From RGIG9608 sp045612365 (lineage in GTDB: Bacteria; Bacteroidota; Bacteroidia; Bacteroidales; Paludibacteraceae): a stretch of 45,664 nt of DNA. The position numbers were made by a program, and so were the translations under genes. The notes under the pieces were generated by a model, which saw only the letters and a program-made list of their open reading frames with translations, did not search any database and had not been told where the DNA came from. Position 1 is the stretch's first letter, and every line of letters begins with the position of its first letter. Location: NCBI GenBank assembly GCA_045612365.1, contig JAZKYY010000015.1, forward strand, positions 1-45,664. Reading direction: 5' to 3'. Below, one piece after another: positions 8,071 to 16,704 of this stretch.

Positions 8071-9543
8071 CTATTCTCCTCTACTATAATTTGGAGCTTC
8101 GCGAGTGATGGTTACATCATGGGGATGACTTTCTGCCACACCAGCATTAGTAATTCGCACAAATTTTGCATCATGAAGCTTTTCTATGGTTGCAGAGCCA
8201 CAATAACCCATGCCTGCACGCAAACCTCCTACCAACTGATATACAACTTCGTAAAGAGATCCTTTGTAAGGAACACGAGCCGCAATTCCCTCTGGAACCA
8301 ATTTCTTAACATCCATCTCTCCACCTTGGAAGTAACGATCTTTCGAACCATTTTCCATAGCTTCAAGCGAACCCATTCCGCGATATGATTTAAATTTTCT
8401 TCCGTTAAAAATAATCGTTTCTCCAGGACTTTCTTCTGTTCCTGCAACAAGAGAACCAATCATAACACAACACCCCCCAGCAGCCAAAGCTTTTACAACA
8501 TCGCCAGAATAACGCAAACCACCATCAGCAATAAGTGGCACACCAGTTCCCTTCAATGCTTTTGCAACATCATATACAGCAGAAAGTTGAGGAACTCCAA
8601 CTCCAGCCACTACGCGAGTCGTACAAATAGAACCAGGTCCAATACCTACTTTCACAGCATCAGCCCCAGCTTCTGCAAGGGCCTTAGCAGCAGCACCTGT
8701 TGCAATATTTCCAACAACAATATCAATACTTGGAAACAACTCTTTTGCTTTTTTGAGCGTATCAATCACACCTTTCGAATGTCCGTGAGCCGTGTCGATA
8801 ACTATTGCGTCAGCACCAGCTTCTACCAAAGCTTTCATTCTATCAAAAGTATCAGCAGTTACTCCCACACCAGCAGCAACACGCAAGCGACCCTTATCGT
8901 CTTTGCATGCCATCGGCTTATCTTTCGCTTTAGTAATATCTTTGTATGTAACCAAACCTACCAATTTTCCAGATTTATCCACAACTGGTAGCTTTTCAAT
9001 TTTATGCTTTTGAAGAATCTCTGCAGCCGCCTCCAAATTTGTTGATTGATTAGTTGTGATAAGCGTTGTAGTCATCACATCATCTATCAACTTATCTAAA
9101 TTTTGCTCAAAACGCAAATCACGATTAGTTACTATACCAACCAAAATTCTATCATCGTCTACAACTGGAATCCCACCGATTTTATACTCAGCCATCAAAG
9201 CTAAAGCATCTCTCACAAGAGAACCTTTTTTAATACAAACAGGATCGTAAATCATACCATTTTCAGCACGTTTTACTATAGCCACTTGTTTTGCTTGTTC
9301 TGCAATTGACATATTCTTATGAATAACACCAATTCCTCCTTCTCGAGCAATAGCAATAGCCATCTTTGCTTCTGTTACTGTATCCATAGCCGCAGTAACA
9401 AAAGGAATTTTCAACTCGATGTTTTTTGAAAACTTTGTAGTTAAATCAACTGTACGAGGAAGTACTTCAGAATAAGCCGGGATCAACAAAACATCATCAA
9501 ATGTCAATCCATCCATTTGTATTTTATCAGCAATAAACGACAT
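8071..9543 (-). CDS. guaB: Inosine-5'-monophosphate dehydrogenase
   Basis: The 490-residue protein has the usual IMPDH plan: an N-terminal TIM-barrel half (GLTFDDVLLIPAYSEV, 12-27), two CBS domains at about 95-205, and the catalytic loop GPGSICTTR with nucleophile Cys307. It oxidises IMP to XMP with NAD+, the committed step to GMP. The dyad RYFQGGE/EGIAARVPYKG near the C-terminus forms the mobile flap. The gene is divergent from bactofilin with about 125 nt between starts. tadA follows after 20 nt. A TAATTTTG box lies upstream on the minus strand. Confidence 0.97.
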   Translation of the reverse strand: MSFIADKIQMDGLTFDDVLLIPAYSEVLPRTVDLTTKFSKNIELKIPFVTAAMDTVTEAKMAIAIAREGGIGVIHKNMSIAEQAKQVAIVKRAENGMIYDPVCIKKGSLVRDALALMAEYKIGGIPVVDDDRILVGIVTNRDLRFEQNLDKLIDDVMTTTLITTNQSTNLEAAAEILQKHKIEKLPVVDKSGKLVGLVTYKDITKAKDKPMACKDDKGRLRVAAGVGVTADTFDRMKALVEAGADAIVIDTAHGHSKGVIDTLKKAKELFPSIDIVVGNIATGAAAKALAEAGADAVKVGIGPGSICTTRVVAGVGVPQLSAVYDVAKALKGTGVPLIADGGLRYSGDVVKALAAGGCCVMIGSLVAGTEESPGETIIFNGRKFKSYRGMGSLEAMENGSKDRYFQGGEMDVKKLVPEGIAARVPYKGSLYEVVYQLVGGLRAGMGYCGSATIEKLHDAKFVRITNAGVAESHPHDVTITREAPNYSRGE

Positions 9544-9574
9544 AGTAATACTATTTTTTAAAATTTATTGCTTG

Positions 9575-9582
9575 CAAAATTA
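9575..9582 (-). promoter_or_regulatory. Promoter -7 box for guaB
   Basis: On the minus strand TAATTTTG occurs about 30 nt before the guaB start. Only a weak CTTG is present at a -33 distance (9600-9603, 17-nt spacing). Confidence 0.45.
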
Positions 9583-9668
9583 ACTATTTTTTCGCAAAAC
9601 AAGAAATGTTTTTTTTGATAACCCAACTTTTTTTTATTACTTCGCAAAACAAAAAAAATAATAAAAAT

Positions 9669-10034
9669 ATGGCAGACAAATCATCTACAAACTCGGGCAT
9701 TGCATATAATATGTTAGCTGTAGGTAGCAAAATCAAGGGAGATTTCATTGCAGACAGCAACTTTCGTATAGACGGAACTTTTGAAGGAAATATACAGTGT
9801 TCTGGAAAGGTTATTGTTGGAGAAACAGGAAATGTAATTGGCAACCTTGTTTGTTCAACGGCAGAAATTATGGGGACTGTAGAAGGGACTTTAACCATAT
9901 CAGAACTACTTTCGCTTAAATCTACCGCAAAGGTCACTGGAGACATCAAAACAAAAATACTCTCTATTGAACCAAAAGCTTATTTTTCTGGGACTTGCGA
10001 CATGAGCAATGAAAAACAAAATTCTGAGAAATAA
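9669..10034 (+). CDS. Bactofilin (polymer-forming cytoskeletal protein)
   Basis: The 121-residue product is a single bactofilin domain: a right-handed beta-helix built from short repeats with regularly spaced Gly and Val/Ile, beginning GSKIKGDFIADSNFRIDGTFEGN and ending with a short polar tail. Bactofilins polymerise without nucleotide and organise cell-shape or envelope enzymes at the membrane. The reading frame is open further upstream to an ATG at 9606. That start would add a stretch of Phe, Lys and Asn residues and would lie in the promoter region, so the ATG at 9669 (MADKSSTNSG) is preferred. No M23 peptidase partner gene is adjacent. A strong terminator follows 25 nt after the stop. Confidence 0.9.
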   Translation: MADKSSTNSGIAYNMLAVGSKIKGDFIADSNFRIDGTFEGNIQCSGKVIVGETGNVIGNLVCSTAEIMGTVEGTLTISELLSLKSTAKVTGDIKTKILSIEPKAYFSGTCDMSNEKQNSEK

Positions 10035-10059
10035 GCAAGATACTTTATCTCATAACAAT

Positions 10060-10087
10060 AAAAAAAGCGCTTTCTGCGCTTTTTTTT
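10060..10087 (+). terminator. Rho-independent terminator after bactofilin
   Basis: A7-GCGC (10060-10070) pairs with GCGC-T7 across the loop TTTCT, so the stem runs into a U-tract. It is symmetric enough to work in either direction. Confidence 0.85.
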
Positions 10088-10137
10088 ATTTAGATTTCTT
10101 CAACAAAAACCACAATCCAAAAAAATTATCTTTTTAT

Positions 10138-10167
10138 TTTGATTTCTAAAACAAATCATTACTTTTG
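10138..10167 (+). promoter_or_regulatory. Promoter for the Lrp-galK-galM transcript
   Basis: TTTG (10138-10141) is followed after 18 nt by TACTTTTG (10160-10167), matching the phylum consensus. Transcription would start near 10174, about 24 nt before the regulator's ATG. Confidence 0.75.
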
Positions 10168-10197
10168 TAGCAAAATGACAATAAAATTCAGGTTTTC

Positions 10198-10662
10198 ATG
10201 GAAAAAATAGACGATTTAGATAGAAAAATACTACAAATTATCACAAAAAACGCCCGAATTCCATTCAAAGATGTTGCAGAAGATTGCAATGTTTCTCGTG
10301 CTGCAATTCACCAAAGAGTTCAGCGACTAATTGAAATGGGAGTAATTATAGGCTCTGGATACAATGTAAATCCAAAAAAATTAGGATACCAAATGTGTAC
10401 CTACGTTGGTATAACGCTCGAACGTGGTTCTCTTTACAAAGAAGTAGTACCTCAATTGGAACAAATTCCTGAAGTCGTAGAGTGCCAATATACATTAGGA
10501 GCGTACACGATGATTATAAAAATGTATGCAAAAAACGATGAACATTTAATGAATCTACTTAACGGGAAAATACAAGAAATCAAAGGTGTTATTGCCACAG
10601 AAACACTAACTTGCCTTGACCAACCTATCCGAAGAGAAATTCCTATTGAAATTAATGACTAA
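10198..10662 (+). CDS. Lrp/AsnC family transcriptional regulator
   Basis: The 154-residue protein opens with the typical LDRKILQIITKNARIPFKDVAEDCNVSRAAIHQRVQRL winged-helix segment (about 7-44), read here as separate motifs. A RAM ligand-binding domain follows from about 70 (QMCTYVGITL ... QIPEVVECQYTLGAYTMIIKMYAK). Such regulators bind amino acids or related small molecules and form octamers. The gene sits 23 nt ahead of galK on the same strand, so it is probably cotranscribed with it. Whether it controls the gal genes cannot be told from sequence. Confidence 0.92.
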   Translation: MEKIDDLDRKILQIITKNARIPFKDVAEDCNVSRAAIHQRVQRLIEMGVIIGSGYNVNPKKLGYQMCTYVGITLERGSLYKEVVPQLEQIPEVVECQYTLGAYTMIIKMYAKNDEHLMNLLNGKIQEIKGVIATETLTCLDQPIRREIPIEIND

Positions 10663-10685
10663 CATAACTAAAAACTAAAAACAAA

Positions 10686-11849
10686 ATGGAAGTAAAAGAA
10701 TTAAAAGCAGCATTCCAAGAGACTTATGGTAAAAACGTAGATGCAGTTTACTTTTCACCTGGTCGAGTAAATCTTATTGGAGAACACACCGATTACAATG
10801 GTGGTTTCGTATTCCCTTGCGCATTGAGTTTTGGAACTTATCTTTTGATGAGCAAAAACAATGATAAAAAAATGAGATTCAAGTCGTTGAATCAACCTGA
10901 AATCGTAGAACTTGGTCTTGACCAACTAACAACTCCACTAGAAGGACGTTCATGGGTAAACTATCCTTTAGGTTGTATTGCTCAATTTGTAAAACGTGGA
11001 ATAAAAATAGAAGATGGCTACGACATGCTTATTTGGGGTAATGTTCCAAACGGAGCAGGACTTTCTTCTTCGGCAGCATTAGAGGTTGTTACTGCTTTCG
11101 CTTTCAATGAACAACTTGGAACTGGTTTCGATCGTACTGAATTGGCAAAAATCGGTCAACTTTCTGAGCATGAATTTGCGTTGGTTAATTGCGGTATTAT
11201 GGACCAGTTTGCAAGTGCTCAAGGAAAAAAAGACCACGCAATTTTCTTGAATTGTGACACACTTCAGTTTGAACTTGTACCAGTAAAATTGCAAGGTGTA
11301 AAAGTTGTTATCAGCAACACTCACAGCCCACACAAATTGGACTCTGGAGCTTACAATGCTCGTGTAGCAGAATGCAAAACTGCCGTAGAACAATTAAATA
11401 AAGTTCGTCCTTTGAAATATTTGGCAGAATTGACAGAAGAAGAATTCAAAAATGTAGAGTCTGCTATTACCGACGAAGTTGCACACAAACGTGCTCGCCA
11501 CGTTGTAGGAGAAGTTCAACGTACAACTGATGCAGTAAAAGCATTAAAAGCAGGAGATATTGAAGCATTTGGTAAATTGATGAATGCTTCGCACGTTTCT
11601 CTTTGCGACGATTATGAAGTTACTGGTCTACAACTCGACACAATGGCTGAAGAAGCATGGAAAATCGAAGGTGTAATTGGTTCTCGTATGACTGGAGGTG
11701 GCTTTGGCGGTTGTACCGTATCGTTAGTAAAAGATGAAGCGATTGACACATTCGTTGCTGAAGTTGGTAAAAACTACAAAGCAAAAACTGGTCTTGAGGC
11801 AGAATTTTATATTGCCGAAATTGGCGATGGTGCATGTCGAATAGAATAA
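10686..11849 (+). CDS. galK: Galactokinase
   Basis: The 387-residue GHMP kinase has the galactokinase signature near the N-terminus (PGRVNLIGEHTDYNGG, about 26-41), the ATP-binding loop GAGLSSSAALE, the catalytic Asp in CGIMDQFAS, and the C-terminal TGGGFGGC motif. It phosphorylates alpha-D-galactose to galactose-1-phosphate, the first committed Leloir step. It lies between an Lrp-type regulator (23 nt gap) and galM (74 nt gap with a hairpin). No galT, galE or sugar transporter is in the window. Confidence 0.97.
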   Translation: MEVKELKAAFQETYGKNVDAVYFSPGRVNLIGEHTDYNGGFVFPCALSFGTYLLMSKNNDKKMRFKSLNQPEIVELGLDQLTTPLEGRSWVNYPLGCIAQFVKRGIKIEDGYDMLIWGNVPNGAGLSSSAALEVVTAFAFNEQLGTGFDRTELAKIGQLSEHEFALVNCGIMDQFASAQGKKDHAIFLNCDTLQFELVPVKLQGVKVVISNTHSPHKLDSGAYNARVAECKTAVEQLNKVRPLKYLAELTEEEFKNVESAITDEVAHKRARHVVGEVQRTTDAVKALKAGDIEAFGKLMNASHVSLCDDYEVTGLQLDTMAEEAWKIEGVIGSRMTGGGFGGCTVSLVKDEAIDTFVAEVGKNYKAKTGLEAEFYIAEIGDGACRIE

Positions 11850-11872
11850 TTCTCTAAAAAAACATCAACAAA

Positions 11873-11906
11873 AACTCTCTATACAACTTAGTATGGAGAG
11901 TTTTTT
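11873..11906 (+). terminator. Hairpin between galK and galM
   Basis: A 12-bp stem with one G-T pair (11873-11884 with 11891-11902, loop AACTTA) is followed by T4. Because galM follows on the same strand 18 nt later with no clear promoter, it may be a partial terminator that lowers galM expression. Confidence 0.7.
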
Positions 11907-11923
11907 CAAAAAAATAAAGACAA

Positions 11924-12967
11924 ATGAAAAAAGAAAATTTTCAAAAAATAGTTGACGGAAAACAAATTGACCTTTTTGAATTATCAAACAAAAATGGCAT
12001 GAAAGTTTTCATCACCAATTATGGAGCAAAAATAGTTTCGATTCTTGCCGCTGACAAAAACGGAAACTTTGATGATATGGTACTCGGATTTGACACTATT
12101 GATGAATATTTAGAAAAGGAAACCTATTTCGGTACTGTTTGCGGACGATTTGCAAACAGAATTAAGGATGGTAAATTCACGCTTGAAGGGAAAGAGTATA
12201 GCTTTGTTCAAAATAATGGAACAAACCACTTGCACGGAGGAAATGTTGGTTTTAATCAAAAAATTTGGGAAGTAAAAAATGCTTCGTCAACAGAATTGGA
12301 ATTGGTTTACTACTCTCCAGATGGAGAAGAAGGCTATCCTGGAAATCTTTTGACTACAGTTATTTATTCTTTAAATGACGAAAACGAATTAAAAGTCAAC
12401 TACAAAGCTGCCTCTGACAAAACTACAATAGTAAACTTTTGTCAACACTCTTTTTTCAATATTCACGGAGCAGGAAATGGTGATGTATTGAATCAATTCT
12501 TAACTGTAAATGCTGATTTCTACACTCCAATTGACGAAACTCAATGTCCAAATGGAGAAGTTAGAAAAGTAGATAATACTTTGATGGATTTCCGCCAACC
12601 AGTAAAAATTGCTGAACGTATAAATGCTGATTTTGACCAATTCACTATCGGAAAAGGAATTGATAACAATTGGGTTGTGCGTAAAGATCAAGCTGGCGAT
12701 TTAGCCTTTGCTGCATCAGTATATGACGAAGAATCTGGTCGTTTACTAGAAATGTTTACTACGCAACCAGGAGTTCAAGTTTATGCAGGCAATTGGATTG
12801 AAAAGAATATAGGAAAAAATGGGAAACAATATGATGAACGTTATGCTATTTGTCTTGAGGCACAAGGTTTTCCTAATTCACCTAATATGCCACATTTCCC
12901 TAGTCCAGTTTTGAAAAAGGGTAAAATCTACGAAGAAACTTGCATTTATAAGTTTTCAGTAAAATAA
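11924..12967 (+). CDS. galM: Aldose 1-epimerase (galactose mutarotase)
   Basis: The 347-residue beta-sandwich protein carries the GalM family motifs: TNYGAKIVSI near 30, GRFANRIKDGKF near 75-86, NNGTNHLHGG with the first catalytic His, CQHSFFN with the second, and Glu in ICLEAQGFPNSPN near the C-terminus. It interconverts alpha and beta anomers of galactose and glucose, supplying GalK with alpha-galactose. There is no signal peptide, so it is cytoplasmic. It follows galK after a hairpin and is closed by a strong terminator. Confidence 0.95.
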   Translation: MKKENFQKIVDGKQIDLFELSNKNGMKVFITNYGAKIVSILAADKNGNFDDMVLGFDTIDEYLEKETYFGTVCGRFANRIKDGKFTLEGKEYSFVQNNGTNHLHGGNVGFNQKIWEVKNASSTELELVYYSPDGEEGYPGNLLTTVIYSLNDENELKVNYKAASDKTTIVNFCQHSFFNIHGAGNGDVLNQFLTVNADFYTPIDETQCPNGEVRKVDNTLMDFRQPVKIAERINADFDQFTIGKGIDNNWVVRKDQAGDLAFAASVYDEESGRLLEMFTTQPGVQVYAGNWIEKNIGKNGKQYDERYAICLEAQGFPNSPNMPHFPSPVLKKGKIYEETCIYKFSVK

Positions 12968-12974
12968 AACTAGA

Positions 12975-13004
12975 AAAGTACGAACTTCCGTTCGTACTTT
13001 TTTT
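12975..13004 (+). terminator. Rho-independent terminator after galM
   Basis: AAAGTACGAAC (12975-12985) pairs perfectly with GTTCGTACTTT (12990-13000) over a TTCC loop and is followed by four more T. The next start codon is only 13 nt further. Confidence 0.88.
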
Positions 13005-13016
13005 ATTAAAAACACT

Positions 13017-13382
13017 ATGGCAAAACACAACAACACCGGAAAAGAAGGCGAACTACTCGCACAAAAACATCTACAAAGCCTTGGCTATGAGATTCTGCAC
13101 ACCAATTGGGTTTGCAATAAAAACGAGTTGGATATTGTTGCCAAAAAAAACAATTTACTGATAGTTGTAGAAGTTAAAACTCGTTCATCCGATTATTTTG
13201 GGCAACCAAAAGATGCAATTACAACAGCAAAAATAAAACGTATCGTTCAGGCTACTAATGACTACATTCAGCAATTCGAGATTGATTTAGATATTCGTTT
13301 TGACGTTATTAGCATCATAAAAAACAACAAGGCATTTTCTATCGAACACATCAAAGATGCTTTTTTACCACCAAACGAGTAA
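13017..13382 (+). CDS. YraN family (UPF0102) endonuclease-like protein
   Basis: The 121-residue product matches the YraN family from end to end: GKEGELLAQKHLQSLGYEIL at the start, then NELDIVAKKNNLLIVVEVKTRSS, which contains the Asp and Glu-X-Lys of a PD-(D/E)XK nuclease fold. The cellular role is unsettled, although restriction-endonuclease-like folding is established for the family. It begins 13 nt after the galM terminator and converges with the gene at 13391, only 8 nt between stops. Confidence 0.88.
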   Translation: MAKHNNTGKEGELLAQKHLQSLGYEILHTNWVCNKNELDIVAKKNNLLIVVEVKTRSSDYFGQPKDAITTAKIKRIVQATNDYIQQFEIDLDIRFDVISIIKNNKAFSIEHIKDAFLPPNE

Positions 13383-13390
13383 AACAATGT

Positions 13391-13858
13391 CTAAATTTTA
13401 CCATCTCGAATAGCTTCGCCAACAATAGTTGCTGCCATACGAACATATTCTACACAAGGTCTTTTTGCGTAGTACGACTTTGTTCTTTGTTCGGGGATAG
13501 GACATTCTTTTTTCACATCCAAACCCAATAATTCTCGACAAATAATAGAACCATTTTGTGAGGTAAATTCATTTGCCAAATACTGTACAGCAGAATAGTT
13601 TTTAATTTTCATTTCACGATTTCTTGGATCGTTGGCAGGAACGTGCAATCCGGCAACTAAAAACATTCCGCTTACCGCACCACAAACTTCTCGCAAACGC
13701 CCCATACCTCCACCCAGCGGAGCAATTATTTTTGCAGCAAGATCAATATCCAATCCAAAAATATCAGCAAAAGCCATATATACAGACTGAGCGCAATTAT
13801 ATCCATCTTTAAAAAAATCTACTGCCCTTGCACTTCTTTCTTCTACATCAATTTGCAT
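13391..13858 (-). CDS. C_GCAxxG_C_C family protein
   Basis: The protein of about 155 residues has the cysteine pattern of this small redox-type family: GYNCAQSV near the start, REVCGAVSGM in the middle, and later Cys in IICRELLGLD, KECPIP and RPCVEY. Function is unknown; family members often accompany redox or metal enzymes. The frame is open to 13909, but that extension (MIVFFLLLLYIKIM) overlaps the likely promoter. ATGs at 13870 and 13858 are better; 13858 (MQIDVEERS) gives the usual family N-terminus. It converges with the YraN gene. Confidence 0.82.
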   Translation of the reverse strand: MQIDVEERSARAVDFFKDGYNCAQSVYMAFADIFGLDIDLAAKIIAPLGGGMGRLREVCGAVSGMFLVAGLHVPANDPRNREMKIKNYSAVQYLANEFTSQNGSIICRELLGLDVKKECPIPEQRTKSYYAKRPCVEYVRMAATIVGEAIRDGKI

Positions 13859-13885
13859 CACAACTAACATTATTTTTATGTAAAG

Positions 13886-13893
13886 CAAAAGTA
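13886..13893 (-). promoter_or_regulatory. Promoter -7 box for the C_GCAxxG_C_C gene
   Basis: On the minus strand TACTTTTG fits TAnnTTTG and would start transcription near 13879. That excludes the upstream ATG at 13909 as the real start. No good TTTG box is seen 19 nt upstream. Confidence 0.45.
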
Positions 13894-13956
13894 GAAAAAA
13901 AACAATCATTATTGCTTATCGCATTCCTTTTCTTCATTTTCTCAAATAACTTTTTG

Positions 13957-13964
13957 TACCTTTG
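13957..13964 (+). promoter_or_regulatory. Promoter -7 box for the AspT-like transporter
   Basis: TACCTTTG is an exact TAnnTTTG match. Transcription would start near 13971, giving a leader of about 95 nt. The -33 box is weak. Confidence 0.55.
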
Positions 13965-13999
13965 CAGTTGTTTTAATAGTAATAGATTTTATAACTAAA

Positions 14000-14058
14000 T
14001 CCAAATCGATATTGTTCTACAAACATTTGCTGAATCATTAAGATTTGGACTTTTTTTT
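14000..14058 (+). promoter_or_regulatory. Terminator-like hairpin in the transporter leader
   Basis: TCCAAATC (14000-14007) is complementary to GATTTGGA (14042-14049), which is followed by C and eight T, all between the predicted transcription start and the ATG at 14067. This could be an attenuator. The stem is only 8 bp with a 34-nt loop, so the call is tentative. The T8 tract could also pair with the A8 tract just before the start codon. Confidence 0.35.
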
Positions 14059-14066
14059 GAAAAAAA

Positions 14067-15746
14067 ATGGATTGGTTAATTAAGTTAATTTCGCAAGAAT
14101 CAATAGCTCAAACACTACTAATTTACTCATTTGCAATATCTGCAGGAGTGCTTTTAGGCAAAATAAAATTTGGAGGAGTTTCTCTTGGTGTTACGTTTGT
14201 TTTATTTGTTGGTTTGGCTTTAGGTCATTTTGGTTTTACTGTAAATGGCGAATTGCTTCATTTCATCAAAGAGTTTGGACTTATCCTGTTCATTTTTTCC
14301 ATTGGTCTACAAGTTGGTCCAGGATTTTTTTCTTCATTCAAAAAAGATGGAATGCTACTCAACGCATTAGCTTTATCGCTAGTATTATTGGGTATTATTA
14401 CAACCATTGCAGTCTTTTTTATTAGCAATGGAAGATTGGAAATGTCAATGCTTGTAGGAGTTCTTTCTGGAGCTGTTACCAATACTCCGGGACTTGGTGC
14501 TGCACAAGAGGCTTTGAAACAACTATTTGATGCAGGTCAAATCTCAGAAATTCCACAAATCGGACTTGGATATGCTGTTGCCTATCCTCTCGGTGTAATA
14601 GGAACTATTTCAGGTCTCATTCTTATTCGTTTTATTTTTAGAATAAAATTGGATAAGGAAAATGAAAACCTCACTCGTTTGCACAACGAAAACAAACAAG
14701 ACAAACCTGAAAGAATTACATTAAAGGTTACAAACAAAGCTATTGTTGGAAAAACATTACAAGAATGTAAAGATTTGATTGGCAGAAAGTTTGTAATTTC
14801 TCGCATCATGCATCAAGGTGCAACGTTTGTTCCTTGGAAAAACTCTATTATCGAGGAGAATGATTTACTATTAATAGTTTGTTCTTCCAACGATTTTTCT
14901 GCCATTAAAGCATTTATTGGAGAAACCTCAAATTACGTTTGGGAGGATAAAAACAGCCAACTTGTTTCGCGCAGAATTGTTATCACTCAAAATAAAATAA
15001 ACGGGAAAACAATCCGCGATTTGAATCTACGCACTCTATTTGGCGTTAATATAACCCGCATCAACCGTTCAGGAATAGATTTACTTGGTCGCCCAGACTT
15101 AGTTCTTCAGGTTGGAGACCGCGTGATGGTTGTAGGAGAACTCGATGCCATCAAAAAAGTTGAACACTTCTTGGGCAACACACTCAAACGCCTCAATGAA
15201 CCTCACTTAATTACCATTTTCTTTGGGATCTTAATTGGAATTTTAGTAGGAAGTATACCTTTCTACTTTCCAGGAATGCCAATGGCTGCAAAACTTGGTT
15301 TAGCAGGAGGGCCATTAATCGTAGCTATTTTGTTAGGAAGATTTGGATACAAAATAAAACTTATTACCTACACCACACAAAGTGCAAACTTAATGCTGAG
15401 AGAAATAGGTATTGCCCTTTTCTTGGCAAGTGTAGGAATCTCTTCTGGTGGAAAATTTTTAGAAACTCTAGTAACTGGCAACGGATTACTAATGATGGGA
15501 GTTGGTTTTTTAATCACAATCATTCCTTTGCTTATTATTGGAATTGTTGCTAGAAGCATTTTCAAACTCAACTATTTCACCATATTAGGTCTAATTTCGG
15601 GTAGTTCTACTAATCCTCCAGCATTGGCATATTCGAGTACAATTGCACCTAATGATGAACCTGCCGTTGCATACTCTACGGTTTACCCATTAACAATGTT
15701 CTTACGTATTATTTCGGCACAACTACTTATTCTGCTCTTTTGTTAA
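14067..15746 (+). CDS. AspT/YidE/YbjL-type membrane transporter with RCK_C domains
   Basis: The 559-residue protein has the duplicated layout of the AspT family. An N-terminal bundle of about five membrane helices (1-190) is followed by two cytoplasmic TrkA_C/RCK_C domains (about 200-275 and 285-370, each with an LLIV or RVMVVGE strand), and then a second membrane bundle (about 375-559). The repeated GxxxGxxxTNTPGLGA and GLISGSSTNPPALA segments mark equivalent re-entrant regions of the two halves. Characterised members exchange aspartate and alanine; here the substrate is unknown. The next membrane protein starts 11 nt later, so the two are cotranscribed. Confidence 0.85.
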   Translation: MDWLIKLISQESIAQTLLIYSFAISAGVLLGKIKFGGVSLGVTFVLFVGLALGHFGFTVNGELLHFIKEFGLILFIFSIGLQVGPGFFSSFKKDGMLLNALALSLVLLGIITTIAVFFISNGRLEMSMLVGVLSGAVTNTPGLGAAQEALKQLFDAGQISEIPQIGLGYAVAYPLGVIGTISGLILIRFIFRIKLDKENENLTRLHNENKQDKPERITLKVTNKAIVGKTLQECKDLIGRKFVISRIMHQGATFVPWKNSIIEENDLLLIVCSSNDFSAIKAFIGETSNYVWEDKNSQLVSRRIVITQNKINGKTIRDLNLRTLFGVNITRINRSGIDLLGRPDLVLQVGDRVMVVGELDAIKKVEHFLGNTLKRLNEPHLITIFFGILIGILVGSIPFYFPGMPMAAKLGLAGGPLIVAILLGRFGYKIKLITYTTQSANLMLREIGIALFLASVGISSGGKFLETLVTGNGLLMMGVGFLITIIPLLIIGIVARSIFKLNYFTILGLISGSSTNPPALAYSSTIAPNDEPAVAYSTVYPLTMFLRIISAQLLILLFC

Positions 15747-15757
15747 CACAAAAACAA

Positions 15758-16702
15758 ATGGAAAAGTTTTCTCAATCCACCTTGTTTGATTTGTTAAAGA
15801 AAAGTTGTTTTATTTTTCTATTTATACTTTCGAGTACATTTTCTTCTTCTATAGCTCTTTTAGTTGGAATCTTATTTGCTATCATTTGGGGAAATCCATT
15901 TATTCTCTTTAGTAAAAAAGTCTCTAAAATAACTTTACAAATTTCAGTTATTGGATTAGGATTTGGGATGAATCTTTTTGAATCGCTTTCTGCAGGACGG
16001 CAAGGAATGCTCTTCACTATTATTTCCGTTGTTGGAATAATGATTTTAGGGTTTCTTTTGGGAAAAGTTCTAAAGATTGATATTAAAAACAGTTATCTAA
16101 TTTCGGCAGGAACAGCAATTTGTGGAGGAAGTGCCATCGCTACAATTGCGCCAACTATTGATGCCGACGATGATCAAATAACAATCTCATTAGCCACTAT
16201 ATTTATACTCAATGCCATTGCACTATTTATATTTCCTCCTCTAGGAAATATACTCGGTTTATCTGAGCAACAATTTGGAACATGGGCTGCAATTGCTATA
16301 CACGATACCAGTTCTGTGGTAGGAGCAGGAGCTACTTTTGGAGAAAAAGCCTTACAAGTAGCAACTACCATAAAACTCACAAGAGCATTATGGATTATTC
16401 CGTTGGCATTATGCTCTATGCTTATTTTTCATAAAAATAGAAATAAAATTTCTATTCCATGGTTTATCTTTCTCTTTGTAATAGCAATGATTGCTAACAC
16501 ATTTCTACCTATACCAGAAACCATTACATCAACAATTGTTAGTGCATCTCGCAAAGTTCTATGCATGACATTATTCCTCATTGGTGCTGGAATTTCGTTT
16601 TCAGCATTAAGAAGAATAGGAATTCGCCCCATGACATTGGGAGTTCTTCTTTGGGGAATAATATCTTTGACCTCACTTATAGTAGTAATTCTAACTGTAT
16701 AA
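15758..16702 (+). CDS. YeiH family (UPF0324) putative membrane exporter
   Basis: The product has about 314 residues and roughly ten membrane helices. It contains the YeiH family segment GTAICGGSAIATIAP followed by the region FGTWAAIAIHDTSSVVGAG. Family members are called putative sulfate exporters, but evidence is thin. An in-frame TTG at 15740 would overlap the previous gene by 7 nt; the ATG at 15758 (MEKFSQS) is preferred and leaves an 11-nt gap. Its stop is only 2 nt from the stop of the convergent peroxiredoxin gene, with no hairpin between them. Confidence 0.87.
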   Translation: MEKFSQSTLFDLLKKSCFIFLFILSSTFSSSIALLVGILFAIIWGNPFILFSKKVSKITLQISVIGLGFGMNLFESLSAGRQGMLFTIISVVGIMILGFLLGKVLKIDIKNSYLISAGTAICGGSAIATIAPTIDADDDQITISLATIFILNAIALFIFPPLGNILGLSEQQFGTWAAIAIHDTSSVVGAGATFGEKALQVATTIKLTRALWIIPLALCSMLIFHKNRNKISIPWFIFLFVIAMIANTFLPIPETITSTIVSASRKVLCMTLFLIGAGISFSALRRIGIRPMTLGVLLWGIISLTSLIVVILTV

Positions 16703-16704
16703 AT

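Noticed and set aside
9606..9668. Upstream start for bactofilin at 9606
   Set aside because: The added 21 residues are an AT-driven Phe/Lys/Asn stretch lying in the promoter interval; MADKSSTNSG at 9669 is a normal bactofilin start.
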